This document shows, piece by piece, positions 29,053 through 39,765 of a DNA stretch of 64,000 nt. The DNA is from Colwellia sp. (GTDB taxonomy: Bacteria > Pseudomonadota > Gammaproteobacteria > Enterobacterales > Alteromonadaceae), in contig JABSOZ010000006.1 of assembly GCA_013215295.1 (NCBI GenBank), forward strand, positions 1 to 64,000, read 5' to 3'. The stretch's first letter is position 1. Each line of letters opens with the position of its first letter. Both the position numbers and the translations under genes were made by a program. The notes beneath the pieces were generated by a model. It was given only the letters and a program-made list of their open reading frames with translations. It ran no database searches and had not been told where the DNA came from.

Positions 29053-29082
29053 GGCTGTTGTGCATATAACTTACAACAGCCC
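29053..29082 (-). terminator. Possible terminator of ansA
   Basis: GGCTGTTGT/ACAACAGCC stem around GCATATAACTT, just beyond the ansA stop on the minus strand. No T-run follows, so termination is uncertain. Confidence 0.4.
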
Positions 29083-29104
29083 AAACATCCATCACCCTTA
29101 TTAC

Positions 29105-30115
29105 TTAATTTTTAGTGAGTTCACCACGTAAATTTTCTTGTAGTAAACGACAGATTTCTGCTTGAGGTAATTCTTTACTGAGTAAATAATGAAGTTTAGT
29201 TAATGTTGCTTCTAACGTCATATCGCCTCCACCTACAACACCACATTTACTTAATGCGACACCTGTTGCATAGCCGTCCATATTAACGGTACCTTGAATA
29301 CATTGGCTACAATTAACCACAACAATACCTTGATGGTATGCTTGAGTTAAACAAGCAAGAAGTTGCTCATCTTGCGGTGCATTACCAACACCATAGCTAC
29401 GAATAATTAACGCTTTTACGGGTTGTTTAATAATATTGGCAACTAACTCACTAGAAATGCCTGGATATAAATGAACAACACCAATGGGTTGCGGTGTAAT
29501 TTGTGTCAAGATGAGTGGTTTATCACTCATAACTCTCAATTCACCAGCAATTAATTTTATATTAATTCCTGCTTCTAAAAGTGCTGGCATATTTGGGGAA
29601 TCAAATGCGTTAAAACCATCAGCATAGGCTTTAATACAACGGTTACCACGATATAACTTATTATTAAAATATAAACCCACTTCGTTAATAGGATAGTTGG
29701 CGGCAATATAGAGTGAATTCAATAAGTTTACTTGCCCATCGGAACGCAGTTGGCTTAACGGAATTTGAGAGCCAGTAACAATTATTGGCTTTTCTAAATT
29801 TTCAAACATGAACGAGAGTGCTGAACTGGTATATGCCATAGTATCGGTGCCATGTAACACTACAAAACCATCATAATCTTCATAATTAGCCTTTATGTCA
29901 TCTGCGATACGCTGCCAGTCACTGGGAGCCATGTTTGATGAATCGATTAATGGCGAATATTCATTAATCGTGAATTCTGGCATTTCTTCTCGGTGAAAAT
30001 CAGGTGTACCGTTTATAGATTCGGTTAAATGACCCTTTACAGGTACATAACCTTGATCACTGTTTTTCATACCGATAGTACCGCCAGTGTAGGCGATATA
30101 AATGCGCTTCTTCAT
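29105..30115 (-). CDS. ansA: Type I (cytoplasmic) asparaginase
   Basis: A 336-aa enzyme hydrolysing L-asparagine to aspartate and ammonia. The catalytic Thr motifs YTGGTIGM (residue about 9-16) and VVLHGTDTMAYTSSAL are both present. No signal peptide, so it is the low-affinity cytoplasmic AnsA type (E. coli 338 aa). It lies directly downstream of sppA on the same strand with a terminator between, the same order as E. coli sppA-ansA. Confidence 0.96.
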   Translation of the reverse strand: MKKRIYIAYTGGTIGMKNSDQGYVPVKGHLTESINGTPDFHREEMPEFTINEYSPLIDSSNMAPSDWQRIADDIKANYEDYDGFVVLHGTDTMAYTSSALSFMFENLEKPIIVTGSQIPLSQLRSDGQVNLLNSLYIAANYPINEVGLYFNNKLYRGNRCIKAYADGFNAFDSPNMPALLEAGINIKLIAGELRVMSDKPLILTQITPQPIGVVHLYPGISSELVANIIKQPVKALIIRSYGVGNAPQDEQLLACLTQAYHQGIVVVNCSQCIQGTVNMDGYATGVALSKCGVVGGGDMTLEATLTKLHYLLSKELPQAEICRLLQENLRGELTKN

Positions 30116-30200
30116 TTCTTTACCCTTTTAATGTAAGTTACCAATAGCACTAACTAATTGATCATTTTTCAATGGTAGAACACTATTTTTGTTTAAGGCA

Positions 30201-30226
30201 TAAAAAAGCCTCGAAAAATCGAGGCT
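30201..30226 (-). terminator. Terminator of sppA
   Basis: AGCCTCGA/TCGAGGCT stem with AAAA loop and, on the minus strand, a following run of T. It is 27 bp past the sppA stop. Confidence 0.88.
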
Positions 30227-30252
30227 ATCATATACCCTTAAATCACAGCGTG

Positions 30253-32151
30253 CTAATTAATTTCACAAGCCATACATAATGAGTAAACACCTTGCGGATC
30301 ATTGAGTAAATTCAGGTGTGACAATTCCGCTTTTAATTGTATAAACAATTTATTAGTATTGCTTAATTTCATTGTTTCTGATGTTGGAAAAAAGCTCATA
30401 GCTTGTCCTATCAACCCTTGTAAAAATAGATCTTTTGCTGATTTTTCTTTTTCTATTAATAAGGTATCAAATGTTTCTAGTTCAGCTAATTCTGCAGCAG
30501 TATTAATAGCCAGGGTTAAATCTCCTAATTCATCTACAAGGCCTAACTCTTTTGCCTTCAAACCAGACCATACCCGGCCTTGTGCAATATTATCAACCTG
30601 TTCAAGTGTCATATTTCTATTGGCGGCAACTAAGCTAATAAAGTCTTGATAACCTCTATTGATATTCAATTGAAATATTTTTGCCATGCCATCTGTAAGC
30701 GGACGAGTAACACCAAATCCTGCGATATCTGTAGTGCCTACACCATCAGTATGAATACCAAGTCTGCTTAAAGAATTCTCAAAGGTCATAAAAAAGCCAT
30801 AAATACCGATAGAGCCGGTAATAGTGGAGGGTGATGCTATTATTTTATCTGCAGGAGCAGAAATCCAATAACCACCTGAAGCAGCATAAGTTCCCATTGA
30901 GGCAACAACAGGTTTACCTGCTTGCTTGATGAGTTCAATTTCTTGGCGAATTATTTCAGAAGCATAAGCACTGCCACCAGGGCTATCTACCCGTAAAACA
31001 ACGGCTTTAACTTTATTGTTCAAACGTGCTTTTCTTAAGAGTGAAGCGGTACTGTCTCCACCAATCGTACCTGGTTTTTGGTTACCATCTAAAATAGTTC
31101 CCTTGGCAACAATAACTGCAACTTTATCCGTATTTGGGTTTGTTATTGGAAATATAGGTTGAGTTGCAGTTAAATAATGCTCGAAACTAATGTGATTATA
31201 ACTATCACCTGCAGCGTTTTTACCAACAAGTTCAATTAAAGATTTTTTCATATCTTGACGATTTTTTAAAGCGTCTACCCACTTATTCTCCAAAGCATAC
31301 TGAGCAATATTACCATTGGCTTTTTCAAGTTTGGCAACGAGTATATCTGCATTCTCATCAAAGTTATCAATAGAAAATTTTCTGTTACTTGCTACATCAT
31401 TCTTATATTGTGACCATAAGTCACTTAACCATAATTTATTGGCCTCTTTGGCAGCTGCAGACATATCATCGCGAATATAAGGCTCTATTGCTGACTTATA
31501 GGTACCAACACGAAAAACATGCTGACTAATTGATAATTTCTCTAAAGCAGACTTGAAATACAGTTGATAACGTCCATACCCATCAAGTAATAACCAACCA
31601 CGAGGGTTAAGCCATACTTCATCAGCTGAGCTTGCTAAGTAATATTGGTCTTGTGAGTATTGGTCACCTACAGCGATTATTTTTTTACCTGAAGCTTTGA
31701 AATTATCTAAAGCTTTAGCAATATCTTGAAGTTTACTGAGGCCCGAACGATTGACACCTTGCAGATTCAAAACCATCATTTTGATGCGACTGTCATTCTT
31801 CGCTCTTTCAATAACATTGAGAATATCGCTCAGCAAAACTTCTGGGTTCTTCTGCTTTTTTTCGAGTGCTTCAGTAATGAAAGCATCCATAGGATCGATT
31901 GAACGTTTTTGTTCAACAATATCACCCGCAAAGTTCAGCACTAAGGCAGAACTATCAGGCACTATAACTTTCCCTTCATCACTCATTATTGCAGCGATGA
32001 ATAAAAATAGCACAATAAAAAAGAGTATGTTTATCGTTATTTTTCTGAAAGTGTTTAAGCCACTAAATATTTTTAATGTTACACGTTTTAACGCACTTTG
32101 CGTTATTGGAGCATTCGGTAATGAAGTTTGTTCAGTCATAATATCCGGCAT
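30253..32151 (-). CDS. sppA: Signal peptide peptidase SppA, 67-kDa type
   Basis: A 632-aa inner-membrane protease with one N-terminal transmembrane helix (about 38-58) and two S49 domains. The general-base Lys is in VGTYKSAIEPY in the first domain, and the nucleophile Ser is in GTYAASGGYWISAPAD in the second, as in E. coli SppA. It degrades cleaved signal peptides. The start could be 32151 (MPDIMTEQ) or the internal ATG at 32139, which has GGA upstream. Upstream neighbour of ansA. Confidence 0.96.
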   Translation of the reverse strand: MPDIMTEQTSLPNAPITQSALKRVTLKIFSGLNTFRKITINILFFIVLFLFIAAIMSDEGKVIVPDSSALVLNFAGDIVEQKRSIDPMDAFITEALEKKQKNPEVLLSDILNVIERAKNDSRIKMMVLNLQGVNRSGLSKLQDIAKALDNFKASGKKIIAVGDQYSQDQYYLASSADEVWLNPRGWLLLDGYGRYQLYFKSALEKLSISQHVFRVGTYKSAIEPYIRDDMSAAAKEANKLWLSDLWSQYKNDVASNRKFSIDNFDENADILVAKLEKANGNIAQYALENKWVDALKNRQDMKKSLIELVGKNAAGDSYNHISFEHYLTATQPIFPITNPNTDKVAVIVAKGTILDGNQKPGTIGGDSTASLLRKARLNNKVKAVVLRVDSPGGSAYASEIIRQEIELIKQAGKPVVASMGTYAASGGYWISAPADKIIASPSTITGSIGIYGFFMTFENSLSRLGIHTDGVGTTDIAGFGVTRPLTDGMAKIFQLNINRGYQDFISLVAANRNMTLEQVDNIAQGRVWSGLKAKELGLVDELGDLTLAINTAAELAELETFDTLLIEKEKSAKDLFLQGLIGQAMSFFPTSETMKLSNTNKLFIQLKAELSHLNLLNDPQGVYSLCMACEIN

Positions 32152-32263
32152 GATAAGTCAGTAATAATAATTATCAACTATGCTACTTAATTTTCATCCA
32201 ATTATGTAGTCTCAATAGTAAATAAATGTGTTAATGAAAGTAATTATTCATTTGTGAGGTCTA

Positions 32264-33028
32264 ATGTTAAGTTCATATTGGATGGATATTCCTAACTACT
32301 ATATAGATAATGTAATCATGACTTCTTTAACGCTAATAAATGCCTATCAAAAATTTATAGAAAAACTTAAAAACTTCGATGGATTTCCATCATTATTATT
32401 ACGCTTATATTTAGCGCCAATATTTATTATGGCAGGATATGGGAAAATGCAATTTATCAACCCAGAAGTGACTGGTTTGGCCAATTTTCTAACGAGTCCT
32501 GATATTATTGCTTGGTTCGGTAATGCACAGTGGGGTTTAGGTTTACCTTTTCCTGCGTTGTTAGCAAATATTGCCACATGGACTGAATTTTTTGGCGGTT
32601 GGTTACTATTAATCGGTTTATTTACCCGCTTACTCAGTATACCGTTAATGTTTACCATGATAGTCGCTGCGAGCACCGTGCATATAGATAATGGCTGGTT
32701 TGCAATAACACCAACAAATCCCGATACAAGTCCGGCGAAGATGTTAACTTGGCTTGGCGTTGATAACGCTCAAGCGAGTCTAGAAAACAGTGAGGCAACA
32801 GGTACACGTTTAGAAGCAATGAGAAATTTGCTCGAAGACAATGGCAACACAGAATGGTTATATGAAAATGGTGCTATTGTCGTACTTAATAATGGTATTG
32901 AATTTGCCAGTACATATTTCATTATGTTGCTCGCTTTATTTTTTATTGGTGCTGGTCGCTTTACCAGCATAGATCATTACCTTTATAATCATTACCAACG
33001 AAAAGCAAAACAGAGTTTATATAATTAA
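32264..33028 (+). CDS. DoxX-family membrane protein
   Basis: A 254-aa protein with about four helices. The DoxX signature is in LLLRLYLAPIFIMAGYGKMQF and the helix NIATWTEFFGGWLLLIGLFTRLLSIPLMFTM. About 90 residues of hydrophilic insert (around 150-215) separate the last helix. The start at 32264 has GAGG five bases upstream. The family is linked to redox or sulphur metabolism in some cases; the role here is unknown. The stop overlaps the start of the nitroreductase gene, so both are likely one operon. Confidence 0.85.
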   Translation: MLSSYWMDIPNYYIDNVIMTSLTLINAYQKFIEKLKNFDGFPSLLLRLYLAPIFIMAGYGKMQFINPEVTGLANFLTSPDIIAWFGNAQWGLGLPFPALLANIATWTEFFGGWLLLIGLFTRLLSIPLMFTMIVAASTVHIDNGWFAITPTNPDTSPAKMLTWLGVDNAQASLENSEATGTRLEAMRNLLEDNGNTEWLYENGAIVVLNNGIEFASTYFIMLLALFFIGAGRFTSIDHYLYNHYQRKAKQSLYN

Positions 33029-33576
33029 TGAATGCTAAAGAGCTATTATTACAACGTCAATCTAGCCCTAGATTGATTTCTCCAGCGCCAGTTGCAATTG
33101 ATATTGAGTTTATACTCAACGCAGGCATGCGTGCACCTGATCATGGCAGCTTGCAACCATGGTATTTTACGGTCATTAAAGATCAAGGTTTAGATAAGCT
33201 CAGCACAATATTTGAACGCGCTGCAACCCAGAAAAACTTTAGTGAAGAAAAAATACTAAAGGCTAAAAGCATGCCGTATCGAGCCCCTTTAATTATTGTA
33301 ATTAGTACACAATATCAGGACCATGAAAAAGTACCTAAAATTGAACAATCTATTGCCGCTGGCTGTTGTGCTCACTCAATGCAAATGGCAGCGTATAGTT
33401 TAGGTTATGGTGCTGTTTGGAGAACCGGTGATTTCAGTTATAATGACTCAGTTAAAAAAGATCTCAATATCACGCTAGATAATGACATTATTGGTTTCAT
33501 CTACATAGGTACGCCGGCAAAACATATTCCTCTTAAACCATTAAAATCAATAGAACATCATGCTTCTTACTTATAA
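33028..33576 (+). CDS. Nitroreductase-family flavoprotein (YdjA-like)
   Basis: A 182-aa FMN-dependent oxidoreductase. N-terminal LLLQRQSSPRLISPAP, then MRAPDHGSLQPWYFTVI and the C-terminal GYGAVWRTGDFSYN and FIYIGTPA are characteristic of the YdjA subgroup (E. coli YdjA 183 aa). Physiological substrate unknown. It overlaps the DoxX stop by one base. Confidence 0.92.
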   Translation: MNAKELLLQRQSSPRLISPAPVAIDIEFILNAGMRAPDHGSLQPWYFTVIKDQGLDKLSTIFERAATQKNFSEEKILKAKSMPYRAPLIIVISTQYQDHEKVPKIEQSIAAGCCAHSMQMAAYSLGYGAVWRTGDFSYNDSVKKDLNITLDNDIIGFIYIGTPAKHIPLKPLKSIEHHASYL

Positions 33577-33591
33577 AGTATTTGTTCATTT

Positions 33592-34008
33592 ATGAAAATT
33601 GAAATACTCGATGAACCTGAGCAAGCATTAATTGACTTTTTAGATAAGAAAATCGCAGAATTCAATTGGGCTAACTGGGAAGTGAGCGAACGTAAACCCC
33701 TAGCGATTCAAATAAAAGATGACAAAGGCAATGTTATTGCCGGTTCGTCCGCTAGAACGTTCGGCAATTGGCTGTTAATTAATACGTTATGGGTAGATGA
33801 ATCACTGCGGGGCAATCAAGTTGGCGCTAAAATATTAAATGAACTTGAAAGTACGGCCAAAGCTAGAGGTTGTACGTTAAGTATGCTTGATACGTTAAAC
33901 TTTCAAGCAAAGCCTTTTTATGAAAAGTATGGTTATATAACGAAGTGGGTACAAGAAGATTACCCGAAAACGGGTTGTAAGTACTTTATGGTGAAAGAAC
34001 TGATTTAG
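33592..34008 (+). CDS. GNAT-family N-acetyltransferase
   Basis: A 138-aa cytoplasmic acyltransferase with the GNAT core: LWVDESLRGNQVGAKILNELE is the acetyl-CoA pyrophosphate-binding loop (R/Q-x-x-G-x-G/A), and LDTLNFQAKPFYEKYGY is motif B. Substrate unknown. It follows the nitroreductase by 15 bp, suggesting a three-gene operon ending at the terminator at 34073. Confidence 0.9.
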   Translation: MKIEILDEPEQALIDFLDKKIAEFNWANWEVSERKPLAIQIKDDKGNVIAGSSARTFGNWLLINTLWVDESLRGNQVGAKILNELESTAKARGCTLSMLDTLNFQAKPFYEKYGYITKWVQEDYPKTGCKYFMVKELI

Positions 34009-34072
34009 GTTTTAATAAAGTCATATTCTTTTGGATATAAACGCTCCTTACCAGCCATTGCATTCTGAACAT

Positions 34073-34100
34073 AAAAAAACCTCTTAAAAGAGGTTTTTTA
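34073..34100. terminator. Bidirectional terminator between the GNAT gene and asnS
   Basis: Stem AAAAAACCTCTT/AAGAGGTTTTTT with A and T tracts on both sides, between converging genes. Confidence 0.9.
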
Positions 34101-34116
34101 TTATTCAGTTCTTTTT

Positions 34117-35517
34117 TTAGAATGCAGCGTTATTTGGCGTTCTTGGGAAAGGAATTACGTCACGAACATTTTGCATACCTGTCGCATAAGCAACTAAACG
34201 TTCAAAACCTAAACCAAATCCTGAATGAGGAACAGTGCCGTAACGACGTAAATCGCGATACCAGCTGTAATCATCTATGTTTAAATTCATTTCTTCTAAA
34301 CGAGCGTCAAGTACGTCAAGGCGTTCTTCACGTTGACTGCCACCAATAATTTCGCCAATACCCGGCGCTAATATGTCCATAGCTGCTACGGTTTTGCCAT
34401 CATCATTTAGGCGCATGTAGAATGATTTAATATCTTTAGGGTAGTTTTGTAAAATTACCGGGCCATTAAAGTGCTCTTCAGCTAAGTAACGTTCATGCTC
34501 AGAGTTCAAATCTACACCCCAAGCAACTTTGTTTTCAAATTTCTTATCACAATTTTCTAATATAGTAATTGCGTCAGTGTAATCCAAACGAACAAAATCG
34601 TTATTGATAACTGAATTCATGCGATCAATAACTGTTTTATCAACACGTTGTTGGAAAAAAGCCATATCATCACTACGTTCATCAAGCACCGCTTGGAAAA
34701 CATATTTCAACATTTCTTCTGCAAGATCTGCTGCATCAGATAAATCTGCAAAAGCGATTTCTGGCTCAATCATCCAAAACTCAGCTAAGTGACGAGTTGT
34801 ATTAGAGTTTTCTGCGCGGAATGTAGGTCCAAAAGTATAAACCTTTGAAAGGGCACATGCGTATGTTTCTACGTTTAATTGGCCTGAAACCGTTAAGAAT
34901 GTTTCTTTACCAAAAAAGTCTTTCGAGTAATCAACATCGCCTTTATCAGTGCGCGGTAAGTTTTCCATATCAAGCGTACTTACGCGGAACATCTCACCAG
35001 CACCTTCACAATCACTACCGGTAATTAACGGTGTGCTGATCCAAAAGTAACCTTTACTGTGCAAAAAGCGGTGAACAGCTTGTGCTAATGTATTTCGAAC
35101 TCGAGCAACTGCACCACCTATATTAGTTCGTGCACGTAAATGAGCTTGTTCACGCAAAAATTCGATACTATGGCGTTTAGCTGCCATAGGGTAGGTATCA
35201 GGATCATCAACTAAGCCTAATATTTCAACTTTAGTTGCTTGTATTTCAAATGACTGACCTTTACCTGGGGATTCAACCAAAATGCCGGTAACTTTTACTG
35301 AAGCACCCGTAGTAAGTTTTAAAACTTCTGATTGATAATTATCGAGATCACTTGGCGCGATAGCTTGAATCGCATCAAAACATGAACCATCGTGAATGGC
35401 TAAGAATGAAATACCGGCTTTAGAATCACGGCGAGTTCGGATCCAACCGTGTACTGTAACTGCTTCACTTACTGGATATTTTCCAGCAAGCACATCAGTG
35501 ATTGAGATAACTGACAT
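34117..35517 (-). CDS. asnS: Asparaginyl-tRNA synthetase
   Basis: A 466-aa class IIb synthetase. An N-terminal OB-fold anticodon domain (about 1-110) precedes the catalytic core with motif 2 [21 protein letters not shown] and motif 3 [15 protein letters not shown]. Same length as E. coli AsnS (466 aa). The ATG at 35517 is preferred over the TTG two codons earlier because GAGG lies upstream at the right distance. Confidence 0.98.
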   Translation of the reverse strand: MSVISITDVLAGKYPVSEAVTVHGWIRTRRDSKAGISFLAIHDGSCFDAIQAIAPSDLDNYQSEVLKLTTGASVKVTGILVESPGKGQSFEIQATKVEILGLVDDPDTYPMAAKRHSIEFLREQAHLRARTNIGGAVARVRNTLAQAVHRFLHSKGYFWISTPLITGSDCEGAGEMFRVSTLDMENLPRTDKGDVDYSKDFFGKETFLTVSGQLNVETYACALSKVYTFGPTFRAENSNTTRHLAEFWMIEPEIAFADLSDAADLAEEMLKYVFQAVLDERSDDMAFFQQRVDKTVIDRMNSVINNDFVRLDYTDAITILENCDKKFENKVAWGVDLNSEHERYLAEEHFNGPVILQNYPKDIKSFYMRLNDDGKTVAAMDILAPGIGEIIGGSQREERLDVLDARLEEMNLNIDDYSWYRDLRRYGTVPHSGFGLGFERLVAYATGMQNVRDVIPFPRTPNNAAF

Positions 35518-35710
35518 TATCAACCTCTTTCTTTATTGAATTATTGTTTGATTTTTTTGTACATATATACAGTTTTTGGCGCTGAATATATTGCACTAAC
35601 TTTAAGGTGTGATATGTTACCTTGACTACTGCGTTTAACAAGTAAAACTTGCTGATCCGGTCTATATAAAAACAAAAAACAGTAATATTGGCTTTAGAGG
35701 TATTAAATCA

Positions 35711-36091
35711 ATGATATTGGATATAAAAAACAGACGGAGTTCTACAGATATAGGGGTAGTGTTAACAAGGATTTTAGCATTAAGTGGTTGGATATTATTT
35801 ATATTTGCCATCGTTATGTCTTATTATGCAGCACCAGATCAGGATTATGGTTTACTGCAATTTAGAGGCATGGAAATAAGGCAATTTTGGCTAGCACCAT
35901 TAACAGGTTATTTATACTTCGTACTTTGGGTAAGTGCTTTATGCAGTTATTTTTGCTTAGTACTTGATCATTATAGAAGCAGACGAAAGTGTGACAGTAA
36001 ACACATTAATTTAGTGTTGCTACTCACTATAACGGTTGCTTGGGTAATGTTTATTTTAGTTAAACTTAATGAATTGCAAACTTATCCATAA
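35711..36091 (+). CDS. Small membrane protein, unknown function
   Basis: A 126-aa protein with three predicted transmembrane helices (about 18-42, 60-84 and 100-120). No family recognised. It stands alone between asnS and bioA, convergent with bioA. A GAGG at 35698-35701 is nine bases before the ATG. Confidence 0.7.
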   Translation: MILDIKNRRSSTDIGVVLTRILALSGWILFIFAIVMSYYAAPDQDYGLLQFRGMEIRQFWLAPLTGYLYFVLWVSALCSYFCLVLDHYRSRRKCDSKHINLVLLLTITVAWVMFILVKLNELQTYP

Positions 36092-36128
36092 GCTTGCAAT
36101 TTTAAAGATAAATACAATTATCTAATTC

Positions 36129-37430
36129 TTATTCATCAAAGCACTGTTCTTCATCAAGTACAGTGCTTATTGCTTTTACAAGCATGCCTAAATCATCTTC
36201 ATTACTAATAAATGGCGGCATGATATATATAAGCTTTCCAAAAGGTCTTATCCAAACACCTAATTCAACAAATCTCTTTTGTATAGTAGCCATGTTTACC
36301 GGTGAATAAGTTTCAACAACGCCTATGCCACCTAAAACTCGAGTATTATTTACTTGTTCATGATTATTTAAGGGTAATAAATGCTGTTTTAAGAAGCTTT
36401 CAATAAAGCTTACTTGCTGCTGCCATTCACCCGTATCTAATAAATCCAAGCTTGCATTAGCTACTGCACAAGCAAGAGGATTAGCCATAAAAGTAGGGCC
36501 GTGCATAAAACATCCTGCTTCACCATTACTGATGGTTTCTGCAATATGGTCAGTACATAAAGTTGCTGCAAGTGTCATGTAACCACCTGTTAAGGTTTTT
36601 CCTAGACACATGATGTCAGGACTTATTTCAGCCCAATTACAACCAAATAATTTTCCTGTTCTTCCTAAACCAGTCGCTATCTCATCAGCAATAAACAATA
36701 CCTCATACTTTGTACACAAGATTCTACAGGCTTTTAAATATTCAGGATGGTAAAAGCGCATTCCACCGGTACCTTGTACGATAGGCTCAATGATAAATGC
36801 AGCGATTTCATTGTTATGTGTTTTAAAAAATCTTTCTAATTCAACTAATTCACTGTCGTCCCATGGTTGATAAAAATGACTTTCAGGCGCGGGAGCAAAA
36901 ATATTTTTCATCAATACAGACTCAAAGATTTGATGCATACCATTAACTGGGTCACACACCGACATAGCAGCAAAGGTATCGCCATGATAGCCATTTTTAA
37001 CCGTCAGTAATTTGTGTTTCTCACTTTTGTTTTGGCTATGCCAATATTGTAATGACATTTTAATGGCGACTTCTACTGATACCGAACCAGAGTCTGATAA
37101 AAATACTTTTTGTAAAGGCTCAGGGGTGATATCAATCAGTTTTTTACACAGGTTAATCGCAGGTTCATGGGTCAAACCTCCAAACATAACATGTGCCATT
37201 TTTTGTGTTTGATCGATAAGTGCCTGATTCAACATTGGATGATTATAACCATGCAACACCGACCACCAAGAAGACATACCATCAACAAGTTTTTCTCCTG
37301 TGGCGAGCTTGATATGAACGCCTTTGGCTGACTCTACTAAATAAGACGGTAATGGATCAGACATCGACGTGTAGGGATGCCAAACGTGTTTTTTATCAAA
37401 ATCGATTAAATCTGTTTGTTTTTTGTTCAT
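36129..37430 (-). CDS. bioA: Adenosylmethionine-8-amino-7-oxononanoate aminotransferase
   Basis: A PLP enzyme of about 433 aa that converts KAPA to DAPA with SAM as amino donor in biotin synthesis. Conserved blocks: VWHPYTSM, DGMSSWWSVLHGYNHP, FIADEIATGLGRTGKLFG and the PLP Lys in CLGKTLTGGYM. The frame also has an ATG at 37445 five codons earlier; neither has a strong Shine-Dalgarno sequence. It is divergent from bioBFCD, the classical E. coli arrangement. Confidence 0.96.
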   Translation of the reverse strand: MNKKQTDLIDFDKKHVWHPYTSMSDPLPSYLVESAKGVHIKLATGEKLVDGMSSWWSVLHGYNHPMLNQALIDQTQKMAHVMFGGLTHEPAINLCKKLIDITPEPLQKVFLSDSGSVSVEVAIKMSLQYWHSQNKSEKHKLLTVKNGYHGDTFAAMSVCDPVNGMHQIFESVLMKNIFAPAPESHFYQPWDDSELVELERFFKTHNNEIAAFIIEPIVQGTGGMRFYHPEYLKACRILCTKYEVLFIADEIATGLGRTGKLFGCNWAEISPDIMCLGKTLTGGYMTLAATLCTDHIAETISNGEAGCFMHGPTFMANPLACAVANASLDLLDTGEWQQQVSFIESFLKQHLLPLNNHEQVNNTRVLGGIGVVETYSPVNMATIQKRFVELGVWIRPFGKLIYIMPPFISNEDDLGMLVKAISTVLDEEQCFDE

Positions 37431-37445
37431 ATGTAAAGCTTGCAT

Positions 37446-37543
37446 GTTTTTTTATGTTGACAATTAATGACTACCGCATAGATTACCTGCTAATATTTAG
37501 CGATGCAATTTTCACATTTATATATTTATAGTTAAGGTTTCAC
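37446..37543. promoter_or_regulatory. bioA-bioB divergent control region
   Basis: The 98-bp spacer between the divergent bio genes must carry both promoters. TTGACA at 37457-37462 with TAGATT 16 bp downstream is a possible rightward promoter. I could not make out a clear BirA operator (the E. coli TTGTAAACC-N15-GGTTTACAA pattern), so biotin control is only expected by analogy. Confidence 0.4.
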
Positions 37544-38590
37544 ATGTCTCAAACGAATATAACGCGTCATGATTGGTCAATAGCTGAAGTCGAAGCGTTT
37601 TTTGCACTTCCTTTTAGTGATCTTATGTTTCAAGCTCAAACCGTTCATCGTGAACACTTTAACCCTAATGAAGTACAAGTAAGTACTCTGTTATCAATCA
37701 AAACAGGTGCTTGCCCTGAAGACTGTAAATATTGCTCGCAAAGTGCTCGATACAATACGGATGTTAAAAAAGAGCGCTTAATGGAAGTTGAAAAAGTGCT
37801 CGAAGCTGCACAAGTCGCGAAAAGCCAAGGGTCAACGCGTTTTTGTATGGGAGCAGGTTGGAGAAATCCTAAAGCGCGGGATATGCCTTATGTGCTTGAA
37901 ATGGTTAAAGGTGTTAAGGCTCTGGGCTTAGAAACCTGTATGACACTAGGAATGATTGATGGCGGTCAAGCAGATGAATTACAAGAAGCCGGGTTAGATT
38001 ATTACAACCATAACCTTGATACTTCCCCTGAGCATTATAATTCCATAATAACAACACGAAGCTACCAAGATAGATTAGATACATTACAGAATGTACGAGA
38101 TTCAGGTATGAAAGTTTGTAGTGGCGGTATCGTTGGCTTAGGTGAAAAAGCACAAGATAGAGCCTCTTTTTTAGCACAATTAGCTAACTTACCTAAGCAC
38201 CCTGAAAGTGTTCCTATTAACATGTTAGTTAAAATTGAAGGTACACCGCTAGCGAATGTTGACGATTTAGACCCTTTTGATTTTATTCGATGTATCGCTA
38301 TAGCACGTATCATGATGCCTAAAAGCCATGTACGCCTGTCGGCAGGTCGCGATGCGATGAATGAACAAATGCAAGCAATGTGTTTTTTAGCGGGTGCAAA
38401 TTCAATATTTTACGGTTGTAAATTGTTAACAACGGGTAATCCGGAAGCCAATAAAGATATGCAGTTGTTTGCCAAATTAGGCATCAATACAGAAACTGTT
38501 GCGACTGAAGATGATGATACAGAGCAGCAAATTGCAACTGCAGTTGTCAATCAGCAAAACAAAGAATTGTTTTACGACGCTTCTTTGTAA
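37544..38590 (+). CDS. bioB: Biotin synthase
   Basis: A 348-aa radical-SAM enzyme inserting sulphur into dethiobiotin. The 4Fe-4S SAM cluster motif is CPEDCKYC (C-x3-C-x2-C); the second cluster region includes CMTLG and [10 protein letters not shown], and the conserved Arg is in RLSAGRDAM. Length matches E. coli BioB (346 aa). First gene of bioBFCD. Confidence 0.98.
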   Translation: MSQTNITRHDWSIAEVEAFFALPFSDLMFQAQTVHREHFNPNEVQVSTLLSIKTGACPEDCKYCSQSARYNTDVKKERLMEVEKVLEAAQVAKSQGSTRFCMGAGWRNPKARDMPYVLEMVKGVKALGLETCMTLGMIDGGQADELQEAGLDYYNHNLDTSPEHYNSIITTRSYQDRLDTLQNVRDSGMKVCSGGIVGLGEKAQDRASFLAQLANLPKHPESVPINMLVKIEGTPLANVDDLDPFDFIRCIAIARIMMPKSHVRLSAGRDAMNEQMQAMCFLAGANSIFYGCKLLTTGNPEANKDMQLFAKLGINTETVATEDDDTEQQIATAVVNQQNKELFYDASL

Positions 38591-38625
38591 ATATTACCAA
38601 CAGAATAAGAGCCAAACTTAAATCT

Positions 38626-39765
38626 ATGTCTTTTAACTTTATTGCTGAGCAAGTTGCTCAGCAAAAAGAAAAATCACGATATCGTCAACGCCAGTGCATT
38701 AGCGAGCAAAATGGTCGAGAAATCGTTGTGTCAGGTCAAACGTATCTAAATTTTTCCTCGAATGATTACCTCGGTTTAAACCATCACCACGAAATTAATA
38801 AAGCGCTTCAAGAGGGTGTCGATAAATTCGGTAGTTGTGCCAGTGCCTCAAGTTTGATCACAGGTTTTCATTATGCACACCAAGCTTTAGAAGAAGAAGT
38901 GTGCGAGTGGCTAAATAAACCCCGTTGTTTGCTCTTTAGTAGTGGATTTGCTGCTAATTCGGGTGTTCTACAAGCATTAGGTAATAAAGAGAGTCAATTT
39001 TTTTTAGATAAACTCAGTCACGCTTCTTTAATTGATGGTGCTTTAACAAGTAATGCATCTGTTAAACGTTATTTACATAATGATCATCAGCAACTTGAAC
39101 AATACTTAACTAAAAGTGACGCTGAAAATAAGCTCATTGTCTCTGAAGGTGTTTTTAGTATGGATGGTGATTGCGCTGATGTCAGCCAACTCATTAACAT
39201 TACCAAGCAACAACAAGCTATGCTTTATATGGATGACGCACATAGTATTGGTGTCATTGGGGAGTCAGGTCAGGGAAGTTGCAGTTTTGGTGATGTAGAT
39301 ATCGTAATGGCCACTTTTGGTAAAGCATTAGCAACGAGCGGTGCATTTATCGCTTGTGAAGAAGATATGTATGAATATCTCGTCAACTTTTCTAGACATT
39401 ATATTTATTCGACAGCAATTTCCCCTGCCGTTGCATGGGCAACAAAAAAAAGCATAAAACTAGCGAAAAATGAATCTTGGCGCAGAGACAACATCTCACA
39501 ATTAAGCGAACTTTTAACGGATAAACTGGATAACAGCATTCAAATTATTCCTTCATCTTCATCGATTCAAGCTATTATTATAGGTAGCGAAGATAAGGCA
39601 CTAGATGTCTGTCAAAAATTAAAAAATAAAGGCATTTGGTTAACCGCGATACGTCCACCTACGGTTGCTAAAAACAGCTCTAGGTTACGTGTTACCATTA
39701 CAGCTAAGCATAAAGATAAGGATATCAGCTATTTAGCAGAATCATTAAATGAGGTTTTAAGTTAA
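38626..39765 (+). CDS. bioF: 8-amino-7-oxononanoate synthase
   Basis: A 379-aa PLP enzyme joining pimeloyl-ACP and alanine. [13 protein letters not shown], the [11 protein letters not shown] Asp/His and the PLP Lys in [13 protein letters not shown] are present. It follows bioB by 35 bp and its stop overlaps the bioC start by one base. Confidence 0.97.
   Translation: MSFNFIAEQVAQQKEKSRYRQRQCISEQNGREIVVSGQTYLNFSSNDYLGLNHHHEINKALQEGVDKFGSCASASSLITGFHYAHQALEEEVCEWLNKPRCLLFSSGFAANSGVLQALGNKESQFFLDKLSHASLIDGALTSNASVKRYLHNDHQQLEQYLTKSDAENKLIVSEGVFSMDGDCADVSQLINITKQQQAMLYMDDAHSIGVIGESGQGSCSFGDVDIVMATFGKALATSGAFIACEEDMYEYLVNFSRHYIYSTAISPAVAWATKKSIKLAKNESWRRDNISQLSELLTDKLDNSIQIIPSSSSIQAIIIGSEDKALDVCQKLKNKGIWLTAIRPPTVAKNSSRLRVTITAKHKDKDISYLAESLNEVLS

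Larger units (their letters stand above)
28760..29104. other. 345-bp intergenic stretch between converging genes
   Basis: It holds the terminator at 28779-28806 and an inverted repeat at 29053-29080. A 63-aa frame at 28924-29115 has no ribosome binding site and unconvincing composition and is rejected. Otherwise nothing is recognised. Confidence 0.6.

Noticed and set aside
28924-29115. 63-aa ORF between converging genes
   Set aside because: No Shine-Dalgarno sequence, overlaps the ansA end, and composition looks non-coding.
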